Shown one piece after another: positions 7,280-14,543 of a stretch of DNA of 27,844 nucleotides (positions are counted from its first letter, which is position 1; each line of letters starts with the position of its first letter). The DNA is taken from the NCBI GenBank assembly GCA_016295665.1, contig JAEDKS010000007.1, positions 1 to 27,844 on the forward strand. Direction: 5' to 3'. Source of the DNA: Clostridia bacterium (GTDB taxonomy: Bacteria > Bacillota > Clostridia > Christensenellales > Aristaeellaceae). The notes beneath the pieces were generated by a model. That model saw nothing but the letters and a program-made list of their open reading frames with translations, had not been told where the DNA came from and made no database searches. The position numbers and the translations under genes are program-made.

Positions 7280-7294
7280 CCCCCGTCCTTCCTC

Positions 7295-7325
7295 GGGCCG
7301 TCCGGAACCATCCGGGCGGCCCTTT
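7295..7325 (+). terminator. Rho-independent terminator after pgcA
   Basis: GGGCCGTCCGGA and TCCGGGCGGCCC pair with one G-T mismatch around a short ACCA loop, followed by a short TTT. The stem is strong but the T-run is weak. Confidence 0.6.
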
Positions 7326-7351
7326 CGACATCCTTCGCGCTTCTTCCCACC

Positions 7352-7380
7352 TTGCGCCCCGGCACTTTTTCTGCTATACT
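7352..7380 (+). promoter_or_regulatory. Sigma-A promoter of the nucleoside kinase gene
   Basis: -35 TTGCGC (7352-7357) and -10 TATACT (7375-7380) are 17 bases apart. The predicted start is near 7387, about 25 bases before the ATG. A GAGGTGAT ribosome site lies at 7401-7408. Confidence 0.75.
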
Positions 7381-7411
7381 GGAAAAAACACAGGCAAAAT
7401 GAGGTGATCCC

Positions 7412-9058
7412 ATGAAACTGACCCTGAACGGGGAAGCTCTTGATCTTCTTCCCGGCGCTACCGTCCGGGACGCGCTGCATGCCTTTGACGCCGATGCCCC
7501 GGGGGTGCTGGCTGCCATGCTCGATCACCATGTGGTGGAGCTGAACGACGTGCTGCCTGCCGGCGGCGTGCTGCGGCCCCTCACCCTCCGGGAGGAGGAG
7601 GGGCGCCGCATCTATGAGCGGTCGCTGCGCTTCGTGCTGCTGCTGGCGGTGGAGCAGCTCATGCCCGGGCAGCAGGTGCGCATTGAGTACTCCGTGGGTC
7701 GGGGTGTGTTTCTGCGCCTGCCCGGACAGGCGGCAAGCCCCCAGACCGCTGCCGCCCTCCGGGAGCGCATGGCCCGCCTGACCGCCGCCGATCTCCCCTT
7801 CGAGAAGCGCACCTGGTCCCTCGGGGAGGCCGTGCGCTACTTCGAGCAGACCGGGCAGCAGGACAAGGTCAAGCTGCTGCAGTACCGCACGGTGCCCTAT
7901 TTCAACATGTACGGCTGCGGCGGTATGTGGGAGTACTTCTACGGCGCCATGGCAGCCTCCACCGGGGCGGTGCGGGTGTTCGACCTGGTGCCCTACGCCG
8001 ACGGCTTCGTGCTGCAGATGCCCGCGCCCGAGGCGCCCGGGGTGCCCGCGCCCTATGTGGATCGGCCCAAGCACCTGTCCGTTTTCCGGCAGTCCGCCAA
8101 CTGGTGCGACATTCTGGGCGTGGTCAACGCCGCCGATCTGGCGGAGCTGCTGGATAAGAAGGAGATGCGCTTCTTCATCCGTGTCAACGAGGCGCTCCAT
8201 GAGCAGGCCATCGGCGCCATCGCCCGGGACATCGTGTTCCGGAAGCGGCGGGTGGTGCTCGTCGCCGGGCCCTCCTCCAGCGGCAAGACCACCTTCGCCG
8301 GACGGCTGGCGGTGCAGCTGCGGGTGCTGGGAAGGCGCTCCCACCGCGTCAGCCTGGATGACTACTACCTTGACCGGGACGCCATCCCCCGGGAGCCCGA
8401 CGGCTCTCTGGATCTGGAGTCCATCCACACCCTCGATCTGCCGCTGCTGCAGCGTCAGGTGCGGGCGCTGATGGCGGGCGAGGAGGTGGAGATTCCCCGC
8501 TTTTCCTTCCAGACCGGCCGGCGCTGCGACACCGGTGAGCCGCTCCGGCTGGGCGAGGACGAGATCGTCATCATCGAGGGCATCCACGGCCTGAACCCCA
8601 TGCTCTCCGAGGGCATGCCTGCCGAGGACATCTACCGCATCTTCGTCTCCGCCCTGACCTGCATCAACCTGGACGACCACAACCGCATCCGCACCACCGA
8701 CGTGCGGCTGCTGCGGCGGCTGGTGCGCGACCAGCTGTTCCGTGGCACGCCCCCGGAGCAGACCCTCGCCATGTGGCCCAGCGTCCGCCGGGGCGAGGAG
8801 ACCTGGATCTTCCCCTATCAGGAGATGGCGGACAGCATGTTCAACACCGCCCTCCACTACGAGCTGCCCATCCTGCGGCACTTCGCCTACCCCTACCTGT
8901 GCCGGGTGAGGCCCGAGGATCCGGGCTATCTGCTGGCCTCCCACCTGCGCAAGACCCTCAACTACCTGCCCGACATCGACGAGGCGCTGCTCAGCGAGAT
9001 TCCGCCCCTGTCGCTGCTGCGGGAGTTCATCGGGGGCTGCACCATCGACTGCGTATAA
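7412..9058 (+). CDS. Uridine kinase-family nucleoside kinase with ThrRS-like N-terminal TGS/SAD region
   Basis: A 548-residue two-part protein. Residues 1-60 resemble a TGS domain (MKLTLNGEALDLLPGATVRDAL), and about 61-260 resemble the second additional domain of threonyl-tRNA synthetase with 'YFNMYGCGGMWEY' near 163-175. From residue 280 there is a P-loop kinase of the uridine kinase/phosphoribulokinase type: Walker A GPSSSGKTT (286-294), DDYYLDRD near 313-320, and IIEGIHGLNP near 386-395. This fusion is known in Clostridia, Thermotogales and Bacteroidetes, where it is annotated as nucleoside kinase; the reaction would be ATP-dependent phosphorylation of uridine or a related nucleoside. The role of the ThrRS-like part is not known. 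It has its own promoter and terminator-like hairpin, so it seems a single-gene unit. Confidence 0.85.
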   Translation: MKLTLNGEALDLLPGATVRDALHAFDADAPGVLAAMLDHHVVELNDVLPAGGVLRPLTLREEEGRRIYERSLRFVLLLAVEQLMPGQQVRIEYSVGRGVFLRLPGQAASPQTAAALRERMARLTAADLPFEKRTWSLGEAVRYFEQTGQQDKVKLLQYRTVPYFNMYGCGGMWEYFYGAMAASTGAVRVFDLVPYADGFVLQMPAPEAPGVPAPYVDRPKHLSVFRQSANWCDILGVVNAADLAELLDKKEMRFFIRVNEALHEQAIGAIARDIVFRKRRVVLVAGPSSSGKTTFAGRLAVQLRVLGRRSHRVSLDDYYLDRDAIPREPDGSLDLESIHTLDLPLLQRQVRALMAGEEVEIPRFSFQTGRRCDTGEPLRLGEDEIVIIEGIHGLNPMLSEGMPAEDIYRIFVSALTCINLDDHNRIRTTDVRLLRRLVRDQLFRGTPPEQTLAMWPSVRRGEETWIFPYQEMADSMFNTALHYELPILRHFAYPYLCRVRPEDPGYLLASHLRKTLNYLPDIDEALLSEIPPLSLLREFIGGCTIDCV

Positions 9059-9071
9059 CGCTGACATACCA

Positions 9072-9103
9072 GGAGCCGCCGGGCCATCAGGCCCGGCGGC
9101 TCC
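9072..9103. terminator. Perfect 14-bp hairpin between convergent genes
   Basis: GGAGCCGCCGGGCC (9072-9085) and its exact complement (9090-9103) flank an ATCA loop. It lies between the ends of the nucleoside kinase and malY genes. There is no T-run on either strand, so it may end transcription weakly or mainly protect 3' ends. Confidence 0.6.
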
Positions 9104-9105
9104 CG

Positions 9106-10287
9106 TCATGACAGCGCGTTGACCGCCCGCTCCAGACGCTCCAGCGCCTCCCGCACCGTGGCGCGGGAGCAGGCCAGCACGAAGCGCTGGAACTGCCCGC
9201 TCATGCTGCCGAAGATGTGGCCCGCGTCCAGCCACAGACCGGCCCGGTTCACCACCAGGTCGTTCAGCGCCTCCTGCGTCAGGCCCAGCCCCGAGCAGTC
9301 CACCCACGCGAAGTAGGTGCCGTCCGGCTCCACCAGCCGCAGCTGCGGCAGGCGCGTCCGGAGGAAGTCCCGGAAGAAGTCCAGATTGCCCCGGAGGTAC
9401 GCCCGGCACGCCTCCAGCCATTCCTCCCCCTGCGCATAGGCCGCCTGGGTGGCGGCAAGGCCCGCCATGTTGAGCTGGGAGTAGCCGCAGGCGTCGATCT
9501 CGTGCCGGAAGCGGCGGCGCGTGTCCTCGCCGGGGATGAAGATGTTGGACACCTGCAGCCCCGCCAGATTGAAGGTCTTGCTGGCGGCGGTACAGAGCAC
9601 GCACCGCTCCGCCATCTCCGGCACCGCCTGCAGGAACATGGTGTGGGGATGCTCCGGGAAGGCGAAGTCGCAGTGAATCTCGTCGGAGATCACATACACG
9701 CCGTGGCGCAGGCAGATTTCGCCCATCCGCCTCAGCTCCTCCCGGGTCCACACCCGGCCCACCGGGTTGTGGGGGCTGCACAGCAGCAGCAGCTTCACCC
9801 GCTCGCCCGCGATCTTCTCCTCCAGGTCGTCAAAGTCGATCCCGTAGCGCCCGTCCCGGTACGTCAGCGGGCTTTCGACAATGCGCCGCCCGTTGTCCCG
9901 GACGACCTCATGGAAGGGATAGTACACCGGGGTTTGCAGCAGCACCGCGTCCCCCGGCGCGGTCAGCGCCTTCACGCCCATCGCCAGGGCGAACACCACC
10001 CCCGGCGTCTTGACCAGCCACTCCGGGCGGGTCTCCCAGCCGAAGCGGCGGCGGAACCAGCCCGACACCGCCTCGTAGTAGTCCGGCTTGGTGTCGGTGT
10101 AGCCGAAGATGCCGTGATCCGCCAGGGCGTGAAGCCGCTCCCGCACCGCCGGGGGCGCCGGGAAGTCCATGTCCGCCACCCACAGGGGCAGCACGTCCGC
10201 GGGCTTGCCCCGCTCCACGGCGAAGTCGTACTTCAGGCAGCCGGTGCCCCGGCGATCCGGGCCATGGTCGAAATCGTACGTCGCCAT
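9106..10287 (-). CDS. MalY/PatB-type C-S lyase or aminotransferase
   Basis: A 393-residue fold-type I PLP enzyme. 'ADVLPLWVADMDFPAPPAV' (30-48) is the signature opening of the MalY/PatB group of cystathionine beta-lyases. Also visible are CSPHNPVGRVWT (170-181), SDEIHCD (201-207) with PLP-binding Asp202, and TAASKTFNLAGLQ with Schiff-base Lys237. Enzymes of this group split cystathionine to homocysteine, pyruvate and ammonia, or act as cysteine desulfhydrases. It starts 3 bases after the stop of the upstream cystathionine enzyme, so the two form an operon. The pair could run transsulfuration towards methionine. PatB-like aminotransferase activity is an alternative. The length is normal for the family (about 390). 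Confidence 0.87.
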   Translation of the reverse strand: MATYDFDHGPDRRGTGCLKYDFAVERGKPADVLPLWVADMDFPAPPAVRERLHALADHGIFGYTDTKPDYYEAVSGWFRRRFGWETRPEWLVKTPGVVFALAMGVKALTAPGDAVLLQTPVYYPFHEVVRDNGRRIVESPLTYRDGRYGIDFDDLEEKIAGERVKLLLLCSPHNPVGRVWTREELRRMGEICLRHGVYVISDEIHCDFAFPEHPHTMFLQAVPEMAERCVLCTAASKTFNLAGLQVSNIFIPGEDTRRRFRHEIDACGYSQLNMAGLAATQAAYAQGEEWLEACRAYLRGNLDFFRDFLRTRLPQLRLVEPDGTYFAWVDCSGLGLTQEALNDLVVNRAGLWLDAGHIFGSMSGQFQRFVLACSRATVREALERLERAVNALS

Positions 10288-10290
10288 GCC

Positions 10291-11436
10291 TCAGCCCTCC
10301 AGCGCCTGCTCCAGGTCCTCCAGCAGGTCGCGCACGTCCTCCACGCCCACCGACAGGCGCAGCAGCGTCTCGTTGATGCCCAGGCGCTCGCGCATCTCGG
10401 CGGGCACCACATCGTGGGTCTGGGTCAGGGGGTAGGTCAGCAGGGTCTCGGTGCCGCCCAGGCTCTCGGCAAAGGCGATGACCCGCACGCCCTTCAGCAC
10501 CCGCTCGGCGGTCTCCCGGCTGTCCACCCGGAAGGACAGCATGCCGCCCGCGCCCGTGGCCTGACGCCGGTTGACCGCGTAGCCCGGGTGCTCCGGCAGG
10601 CCCACATAGTACACCTGCTTCACATGGGGATTCTTCTGCAGCGCCTCCGCCAGGGTCAGGGCGCTCTGCCCGATGCGCTCCATGCGCAGGGACAGGGTCT
10701 TGATGCCCCGCAGCACCAGCCAGCTGTCAAAGGGCGCCAGCATGCCGCCGGTGGTCTTGCCGATGAGGCGGATGGCGTCCCCCAGCTCCCGGGTGGCGGT
10801 GACCACAAAGCCGCTGATGGTGTCGTTATGGCCCGCCAGGTACTTGGTGCCGCTGTGCACCACCAGATCGGCGCCCAGCGGGATGGGCTGCTGGAACACC
10901 GGGGACAGGAACGTGTTGTCCACGATGAGCAGCGCCCCCGCCCCGTGGGCCAGCTCCGCGCAGGCGCGGATGTCGGTCACGTTCATCATGGGGTTGCTGG
11001 GCGTCTCGATGTAAATCGCCCGGGTGGCGGGGGTGATGGCGGCCCGCACCAGATCGGTATCCGTGCTGTCCACGAAGGTGACCTGCAGGCCGTTCTTTTT
11101 GCTGATGTTGTTGAACAGGCGGGTGGTGCCGCCGTAGAGATCCTCGCTGCAGATGACCTGATCGCCGGGCTTCAGCAGCTCGAACACCGCCGCGATGGCC
11201 GCCATGCCCGAGGCGAAGGCCACGGCGTCCGCGCCGCCCTCCAGCGCCGCCACCGTCTCCTCCAGCTGCAGACGGGTGGGGTTGTCCTGACGGGTGTAGT
11301 TGAACTGTCCGTGGCCCACCTCCGTATGGGCGAAGGTGGCGGACTGATAGATGGGGAAGCTCACCGAGCGGACGCCGTCCCGGTAGGCGCGGTCCGGGGT
11401 GCCGTGAACGCATTTGGTATCGAAGCGATAAGGCAT
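10291..11436 (-). CDS. Cystathionine gamma-synthase/gamma-lyase family PLP enzyme
   Basis: A 381-residue enzyme of the Cys/Met metabolism PLP family. Visible features: FPIYQSATF (27-35), the YTRQDNPTR (47-55) phosphate-binding segment, FASGMAAI (74-81), 'VDNTFLSPVFQQP' (172-184) with PLP-ring Asp173, and 'HSGTKYLAGHND' (194-205) with Schiff-base Lys198. Start ATG 11436 follows GGGAGGAA and a perfect promoter; the open frame continues upstream only as antisense of pdxR. The family includes MetB (joins cysteine to an activated homoserine) and cystathionine gamma-lyase, which sequence alone rarely separates. Next to a MalY/PatB partner, a MetB role in methionine synthesis is favoured but not proved. 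The leader is only about 30 bases, leaving no room for an S-box or T-box riboswitch. Confidence 0.87.
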   Translation of the reverse strand: MPYRFDTKCVHGTPDRAYRDGVRSVSFPIYQSATFAHTEVGHGQFNYTRQDNPTRLQLEETVAALEGGADAVAFASGMAAIAAVFELLKPGDQVICSEDLYGGTTRLFNNISKKNGLQVTFVDSTDTDLVRAAITPATRAIYIETPSNPMMNVTDIRACAELAHGAGALLIVDNTFLSPVFQQPIPLGADLVVHSGTKYLAGHNDTISGFVVTATRELGDAIRLIGKTTGGMLAPFDSWLVLRGIKTLSLRMERIGQSALTLAEALQKNPHVKQVYYVGLPEHPGYAVNRRQATGAGGMLSFRVDSRETAERVLKGVRVIAFAESLGGTETLLTYPLTQTHDVVPAEMRERLGINETLLRLSVGVEDVRDLLEDLEQALEG

Positions 11437-11472
11437 GGTATTCCTCCCTCGTATGGCTGTGCATTTGCTATG

Positions 11473-11501
11473 ATTATATCGAAGCCGAACCGCGCTGTCA
11501 A
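11473..11501 (-). promoter_or_regulatory. Consensus sigma-A promoter of the cystathionine enzyme operon
   Basis: On the minus strand -35 TTGACA (11496-11501) and -10 TATAAT (11473-11478) are 17 bases apart, a complete match to consensus. The -35 overlaps the TGA stop codon of pdxR (11498-11500). Confidence 0.88.
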
Positions 11502-12910
11502 GGGGCGGGTGCCTCCTCCAGGCAGGCCGCCACCCGCCGCAGGGCCTCCGGCAGGCGCTCGGGCGGCAGGTTGGAGTAGTTGATGAGGAACCGGTGCGGG
11601 GGCGTTCCCCCGCCGCCCAGGTCGTAGTCCGAGAGGCTGGCCAGGTGGATGCCCTGCGCCCGCAGTCGCTCCTGCAGGGCCGCGTCAGGCAGGGCGGTGT
11701 CCAGGCAGAGCAGGAAGTGCAGCCCCGACGCGGCCTCCTCCACCCGGCTCCGGGGGGCCAGGGGGCTCTCCGCCAGCGCGTCCAGCACCTGCTGCCGCCG
11801 CCGGGCGTAGAACAGCCGCATGCGGTTGATGTGCTTCTCGAAGTACCCCTCCCGGATGAACCGGGCCAGCGTGTACTGCTCAAAGTTGGACACCGTGCAG
11901 GCGTAGAACGACAGCCGCGCCAGGTACCGCTCCGCCAGGCGCGGGGGCAGCACCATGTAGCTGATGCGGATGGTGGGCGCCAGCGACTTGGAGAAGGTGT
12001 TCATGTAGATCACCCGACCCCCCGCGTCGATGGACTGGAGCGTGGGCAGCGGGCGCCCGTTCAGCCGGAACTCGCTGTCGTAGTCGTCCTCGATGATGAC
12101 CCGGCCCTCCCGCTCCCCGGCCCAGGAGAGCAGCTCGTACCGCCGGCTCACCGGCATGATGACCCCCGTGGGAAAGTGGTGCGCCGGGCTGATGTGCGCC
12201 ACGTCCGCCTCGCTCTCCCGCAGGCCCTGAACGGTCATGCCCTGCCCGTCCAGCGCCGCGCACCGGCACACCACCCCGTGGCTCCGGTAGATGCGCGCCA
12301 GCTTCGGGTAGCCCGGGTTCTCCACGCAGTACACCCGCCCCCGGCCCAGCAGCTGAATCAGCAGCCCGTAGAGGTACTCCGTGCCCGCGCCCACCACGAT
12401 CTGATCCGGGTGCACGCTCATGCCCCGGAAGGAGCGCAGGTGCCCCGCGATGGCCTCCCGCAGCGCCAGCACCCCGCTGCACGGGGCGGGGGTCAGCAGC
12501 GCCGCGCTGTCCCCGGAGATCGTCTCCCGCATCAGCCGCGCCCACACCGAGAACGGAAAGCGCTCCGGCGATGTCTGGTTCCCCGACAGATCCAGCCACC
12601 ACGCCGGGCGCTGCGGTCCCCCGGGCACCCGGGGCACCGGCGACACGGGCGAGGGCGGCAGCAGCTCCCCCAGCGCCGCCACGTAGTACCCCCGCCGGGG
12701 CCGGGACGCCACATAGCCCTCGCTGATCAGCTGCTCGTAGGCGTTCTCCACCGTGATGCTGCTCACGCCCAGGTTCTCCGCCAGCGTCCGCTTCGACGGC
12801 AGGTGCTCCCCCGCCCGCAGTCTGCCGGCGCGGATGTCCTCCCGGATGTGCCGGCAGAGCTGCTCGTACAGCGGCTCCCGCCCATCCGGCTGCAGCGCGT
12901 AGGTCAGCAT
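11498..12910 (-). CDS. pdxR: PdxR, MocR-type GntR regulator with aminotransferase domain
   Basis: A 470-residue MocR regulator. Residues about 8-77 are a GntR-type winged helix: EPLYEQLCRHIREDIRAGRL, LPSKRTLAENLGVSSITVENAY, then SEGYVASRPRRGYYV. A linker (80-105) leads to a fold-type I aminotransferase domain with EDDYDSEFR (274-282) and NTFSKSLAP with PLP-binding Lys308. Start ATG 12910 has a GGAGGAGGGGAGG site; an upstream in-frame ATG (12964) would lie within its own promoter. It is divergent from pdxST across 107 bases, the classic arrangement for PdxR, which senses PLP through the aminotransferase domain and controls pdxST. It may also influence the PLP-enzyme pair just downstream, but those have their own promoter. 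Confidence in the PdxR role comes mainly from context. Confidence 0.88.
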   Translation of the reverse strand: MLTYALQPDGREPLYEQLCRHIREDIRAGRLRAGEHLPSKRTLAENLGVSSITVENAYEQLISEGYVASRPRRGYYVAALGELLPPSPVSPVPRVPGGPQRPAWWLDLSGNQTSPERFPFSVWARLMRETISGDSAALLTPAPCSGVLALREAIAGHLRSFRGMSVHPDQIVVGAGTEYLYGLLIQLLGRGRVYCVENPGYPKLARIYRSHGVVCRCAALDGQGMTVQGLRESEADVAHISPAHHFPTGVIMPVSRRYELLSWAGEREGRVIIEDDYDSEFRLNGRPLPTLQSIDAGGRVIYMNTFSKSLAPTIRISYMVLPPRLAERYLARLSFYACTVSNFEQYTLARFIREGYFEKHINRMRLFYARRRQQVLDALAESPLAPRSRVEEAASGLHFLLCLDTALPDAALQERLRAQGIHLASLSDYDLGGGGTPPHRFLINYSNLPPERLPEALRRVAACLEEAPAP

Positions 12911-12944
12911 GGCCTCCCCTCCTCCATCTGGCATCAGGAAAATC

Positions 12945-12972
12945 ATCATATTGACCATTTTCATATGGTCAG
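12945..12972 (-). promoter_or_regulatory. Probable pdxR promoter
   Basis: On the minus strand CTGACC (12967-12972) and TATGAT (12945-12950) are 16 bases apart. The spacer holds most of the inverted repeat at 12952-12971, so regulator binding would block this promoter. Confidence 0.5.
12952..12971. promoter_or_regulatory. Candidate PdxR operator (inverted repeat)
   Basis: Bases 12952-12958 and 12965-12971 form a near-perfect inverted repeat (TGACCAT type arms with ATGGTCA) around a 6-base spacer. A looser direct repeat (CATATTG and CATATGG, 16 bases apart) overlaps it, recalling the direct plus inverted repeats seen at MocR targets. Confidence 0.5.
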
Positions 12973-12986
12973 TTTCAGTATATCAT
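12958..12986 (+). promoter_or_regulatory. Weak candidate pdxS promoter
   Basis: -35-like TTTTCA and -10-like TATCAT (12981-12986) are about 17 bases apart, each 4-5 of 6 matches. A weak promoter beside the inverted repeat fits activation by PdxR. AAGGAGG at 13004-13010 serves pdxS. Confidence 0.4.
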
Positions 12987-13017
12987 ACTTTCCGATTCCA
13001 GACAAGGAGGCAGTCCC

Positions 13018-13902
13018 ATGGAGAACAATCAGCAGACACAATATGAACTGAACAAGGGCCTGGCCCAGATGCTCAAGGGCGGCGTCATTATGGACGTGAC
13101 CACCCCCGAGCAGGCCCGCATCGCGCAGGAGGCGGGCGCCTGCGCCGTCATGGCCCTCGAGCGCATCCCCGCCGACATCCGGGCCGCCGGCGGCGTGTCC
13201 CGCATGAGCGACCCGAAGATGATCCGCGGCATTCAGGAGGCCGTGTCGATTCCGGTGATGGCGAAAGTGCGTATCGGTCACATTGCCGAGGCACGCATTC
13301 TGCAGGCCATCGAGATCGACTACATCGACGAGTCCGAGGTGCTCTCCCCCGCCGATGACGTGTACCACATCGACAAGCGCCAGTTCCGGGTGCCCTTCGT
13401 CTGCGGTGCCCGCGACCTGGGCGAGGCGCTGCGCCGCATCAGCGAGGGCGCCAGCATGATCCGCACCAAGGGCGAGCCCGGCACCGGCAACGTGGTGCAG
13501 GCCGTGCGCCACATGCGAAAGATGAACGCCGAGATTGCCCGGGTGACCTCCATGCGCTCAGACGAGCTGTACGAGGCCGCCAAGGAGCTGCGCGTGCCCG
13601 TGGATCTGGTGCAGTACGTCCACGACCACGGCCGGCTGCCCGTGGTCAACTTCGCCGCCGGCGGCGTGGCGACCCCCGCGGACGCGGCGCTGATGATGCA
13701 GCTGGGTGCCGAGGGCGTGTTCGTGGGCTCCGGCATCTTCAAGAGCGGCAACCCCGCCAAGCGGGCCCGGGCCATCGTGCAGAGCGTGACCAACTTCCGG
13801 GACGCGAAGCTCATCGCGTCGCTGTCCGAGGATCTGGGCGAGGCCATGGTGGGCATCAACGAGCAGGAGATCAAGCTCATCATGGAGGAGCGGGGGAAGT
13901 AA
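13018..13902 (+). CDS. pdxS: Pyridoxal 5'-phosphate synthase, lyase subunit PdxS
   Basis: A 294-residue (beta/alpha)8 protein with the very conserved PdxS sequence. 'GGVIMDVTTPEQARIAQEAGA' (21-41) carries the sugar-binding Asp26. 'PVMAKVRIGH' (79-88) carries the lysine that forms the imine with ribose 5-phosphate (Lys83), and a second catalytic lysine lies in the segment after 'VCGARDLGEALRRI' ('IRTKGEPGTGN'). The phosphate-binding 'FAAGGVATPADAA' follows. It condenses ribose 5-phosphate, glyceraldehyde 3-phosphate and ammonia to PLP in the cytoplasm, taking ammonia from PdxT. The start has AAGGAGG upstream. pdxT begins 3 bases after its stop. The length is the family standard (about 290). 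Confidence 0.97.
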   Translation: MENNQQTQYELNKGLAQMLKGGVIMDVTTPEQARIAQEAGACAVMALERIPADIRAAGGVSRMSDPKMIRGIQEAVSIPVMAKVRIGHIAEARILQAIEIDYIDESEVLSPADDVYHIDKRQFRVPFVCGARDLGEALRRISEGASMIRTKGEPGTGNVVQAVRHMRKMNAEIARVTSMRSDELYEAAKELRVPVDLVQYVHDHGRLPVVNFAAGGVATPADAALMMQLGAEGVFVGSGIFKSGNPAKRARAIVQSVTNFRDAKLIASLSEDLGEAMVGINEQEIKLIMEERGK

Positions 13903-13905
13903 GGC

Positions 13906-14463
13906 ATGAGAATCGGCGTGCTGGCGCTGCAGGGCGCCTTCCTCGAGCATGAGCAGATGCTGGGCCAATTGGGCGCGGACTGCGTGGAGCTGCGGCAGCG
14001 CTCCGACCTGCGGGGCATCGACGCGCTGGTGCTGCCCGGCGGTGAGAGCACCGTGCAGGGCAAGCTGCTGCGGGAGCTGGACATGCTCCATCCCCTCCGG
14101 GCGTCCATTCAGGACGGCATGCCCGTGCTGGCGACCTGCGCGGGGCTGATTCTGCTCGCGCAGGAGATCAGCGGCGGCGAGGCGCCCCATCTGGGCACCC
14201 TGCCGGTGCGGGTCAGGCGCAACGCCTACGGGCGGCAGCTGGGCAGCTTTGAGACCGTGGCACCCCTGAAGGGCATCGGTGACTTCCGGATGACCTTCAT
14301 CCGCGCCCCCTATGTGGAGGCGGCGGGGCCGGGCGCCGAGGTGCTCGCGGAGGTGGACGGGCGCATCGTCGCGGTGCGCGCCGGGCATCAGCTGGCCCTG
14401 GCGTTCCACCCCGAGATGGGCACGGATGACCGGGTGCACCGGGCATTCCTTGACATGATCTGA
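13906..14463 (+). CDS. pdxT: Pyridoxal 5'-phosphate synthase, glutaminase subunit PdxT
   Basis: A 185-residue class I glutamine amidotransferase that makes ammonia from glutamine for PdxS. It begins MRIGVLALQGAFLEHEQML, the normal PdxT start. 'LVLPGGESTV' (41-50) forms the oxyanion region, 'VLATCAGLILLA' (74-85) carries the nucleophile Cys78, and 'AFHPEMGTD' near the end carries His168 and Glu170 to complete the triad. The family is about 190-200 residues, so it is complete. It is translated from the pdxST message and followed by a terminator at 14485-14527. Confidence 0.96.
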   Translation: MRIGVLALQGAFLEHEQMLGQLGADCVELRQRSDLRGIDALVLPGGESTVQGKLLRELDMLHPLRASIQDGMPVLATCAGLILLAQEISGGEAPHLGTLPVRVRRNAYGRQLGSFETVAPLKGIGDFRMTFIRAPYVEAAGPGAEVLAEVDGRIVAVRAGHQLALAFHPEMGTDDRVHRAFLDMI

Positions 14464-14484
14464 ATCATCCGAAGCGTCACAGGT

Positions 14485-14527
14485 GGGCGGGAGCTCACGG
14501 GCAAAGGGCCCGTGACCCCGCCCCTTT
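14485..14527 (+). terminator. Rho-independent terminator after pdxT
   Basis: TCACGGGC (14495-14502) pairs perfectly with GCCCGTGA (14508-14515); an outer GGGCGGG/CCCGCCC stem extends it across a small bulge, and CCCCTTTGCTTTG follows. It lies between convergent genes and could also serve the minus strand, with less support. Confidence 0.65.
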
Positions 14528-14543
14528 GCTTTGCCCCAAAGCG

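Noticed and set aside
7133..9781. Long minus-strand open frame (882 codons) opposite pgcA, the nucleoside kinase and part of malY
   Set aside because: It spans the perfect hairpin and two promoters and codes for a biased His/Gln/Gly/Ala sequence. It is an antisense artefact.
11401..11472. Possible S-box, T-box or other riboswitch before the cystathionine enzyme gene
   Set aside because: The promoter leaves only about 30 bases of leader, too short for a riboswitch, and no conserved motif is visible.
9217..11583. Long plus-strand open frame (788 codons) opposite the PLP enzyme pair
   Set aside because: Composition is biased, no ribosome site fits, and both strands cannot code here given the clear PLP enzymes.
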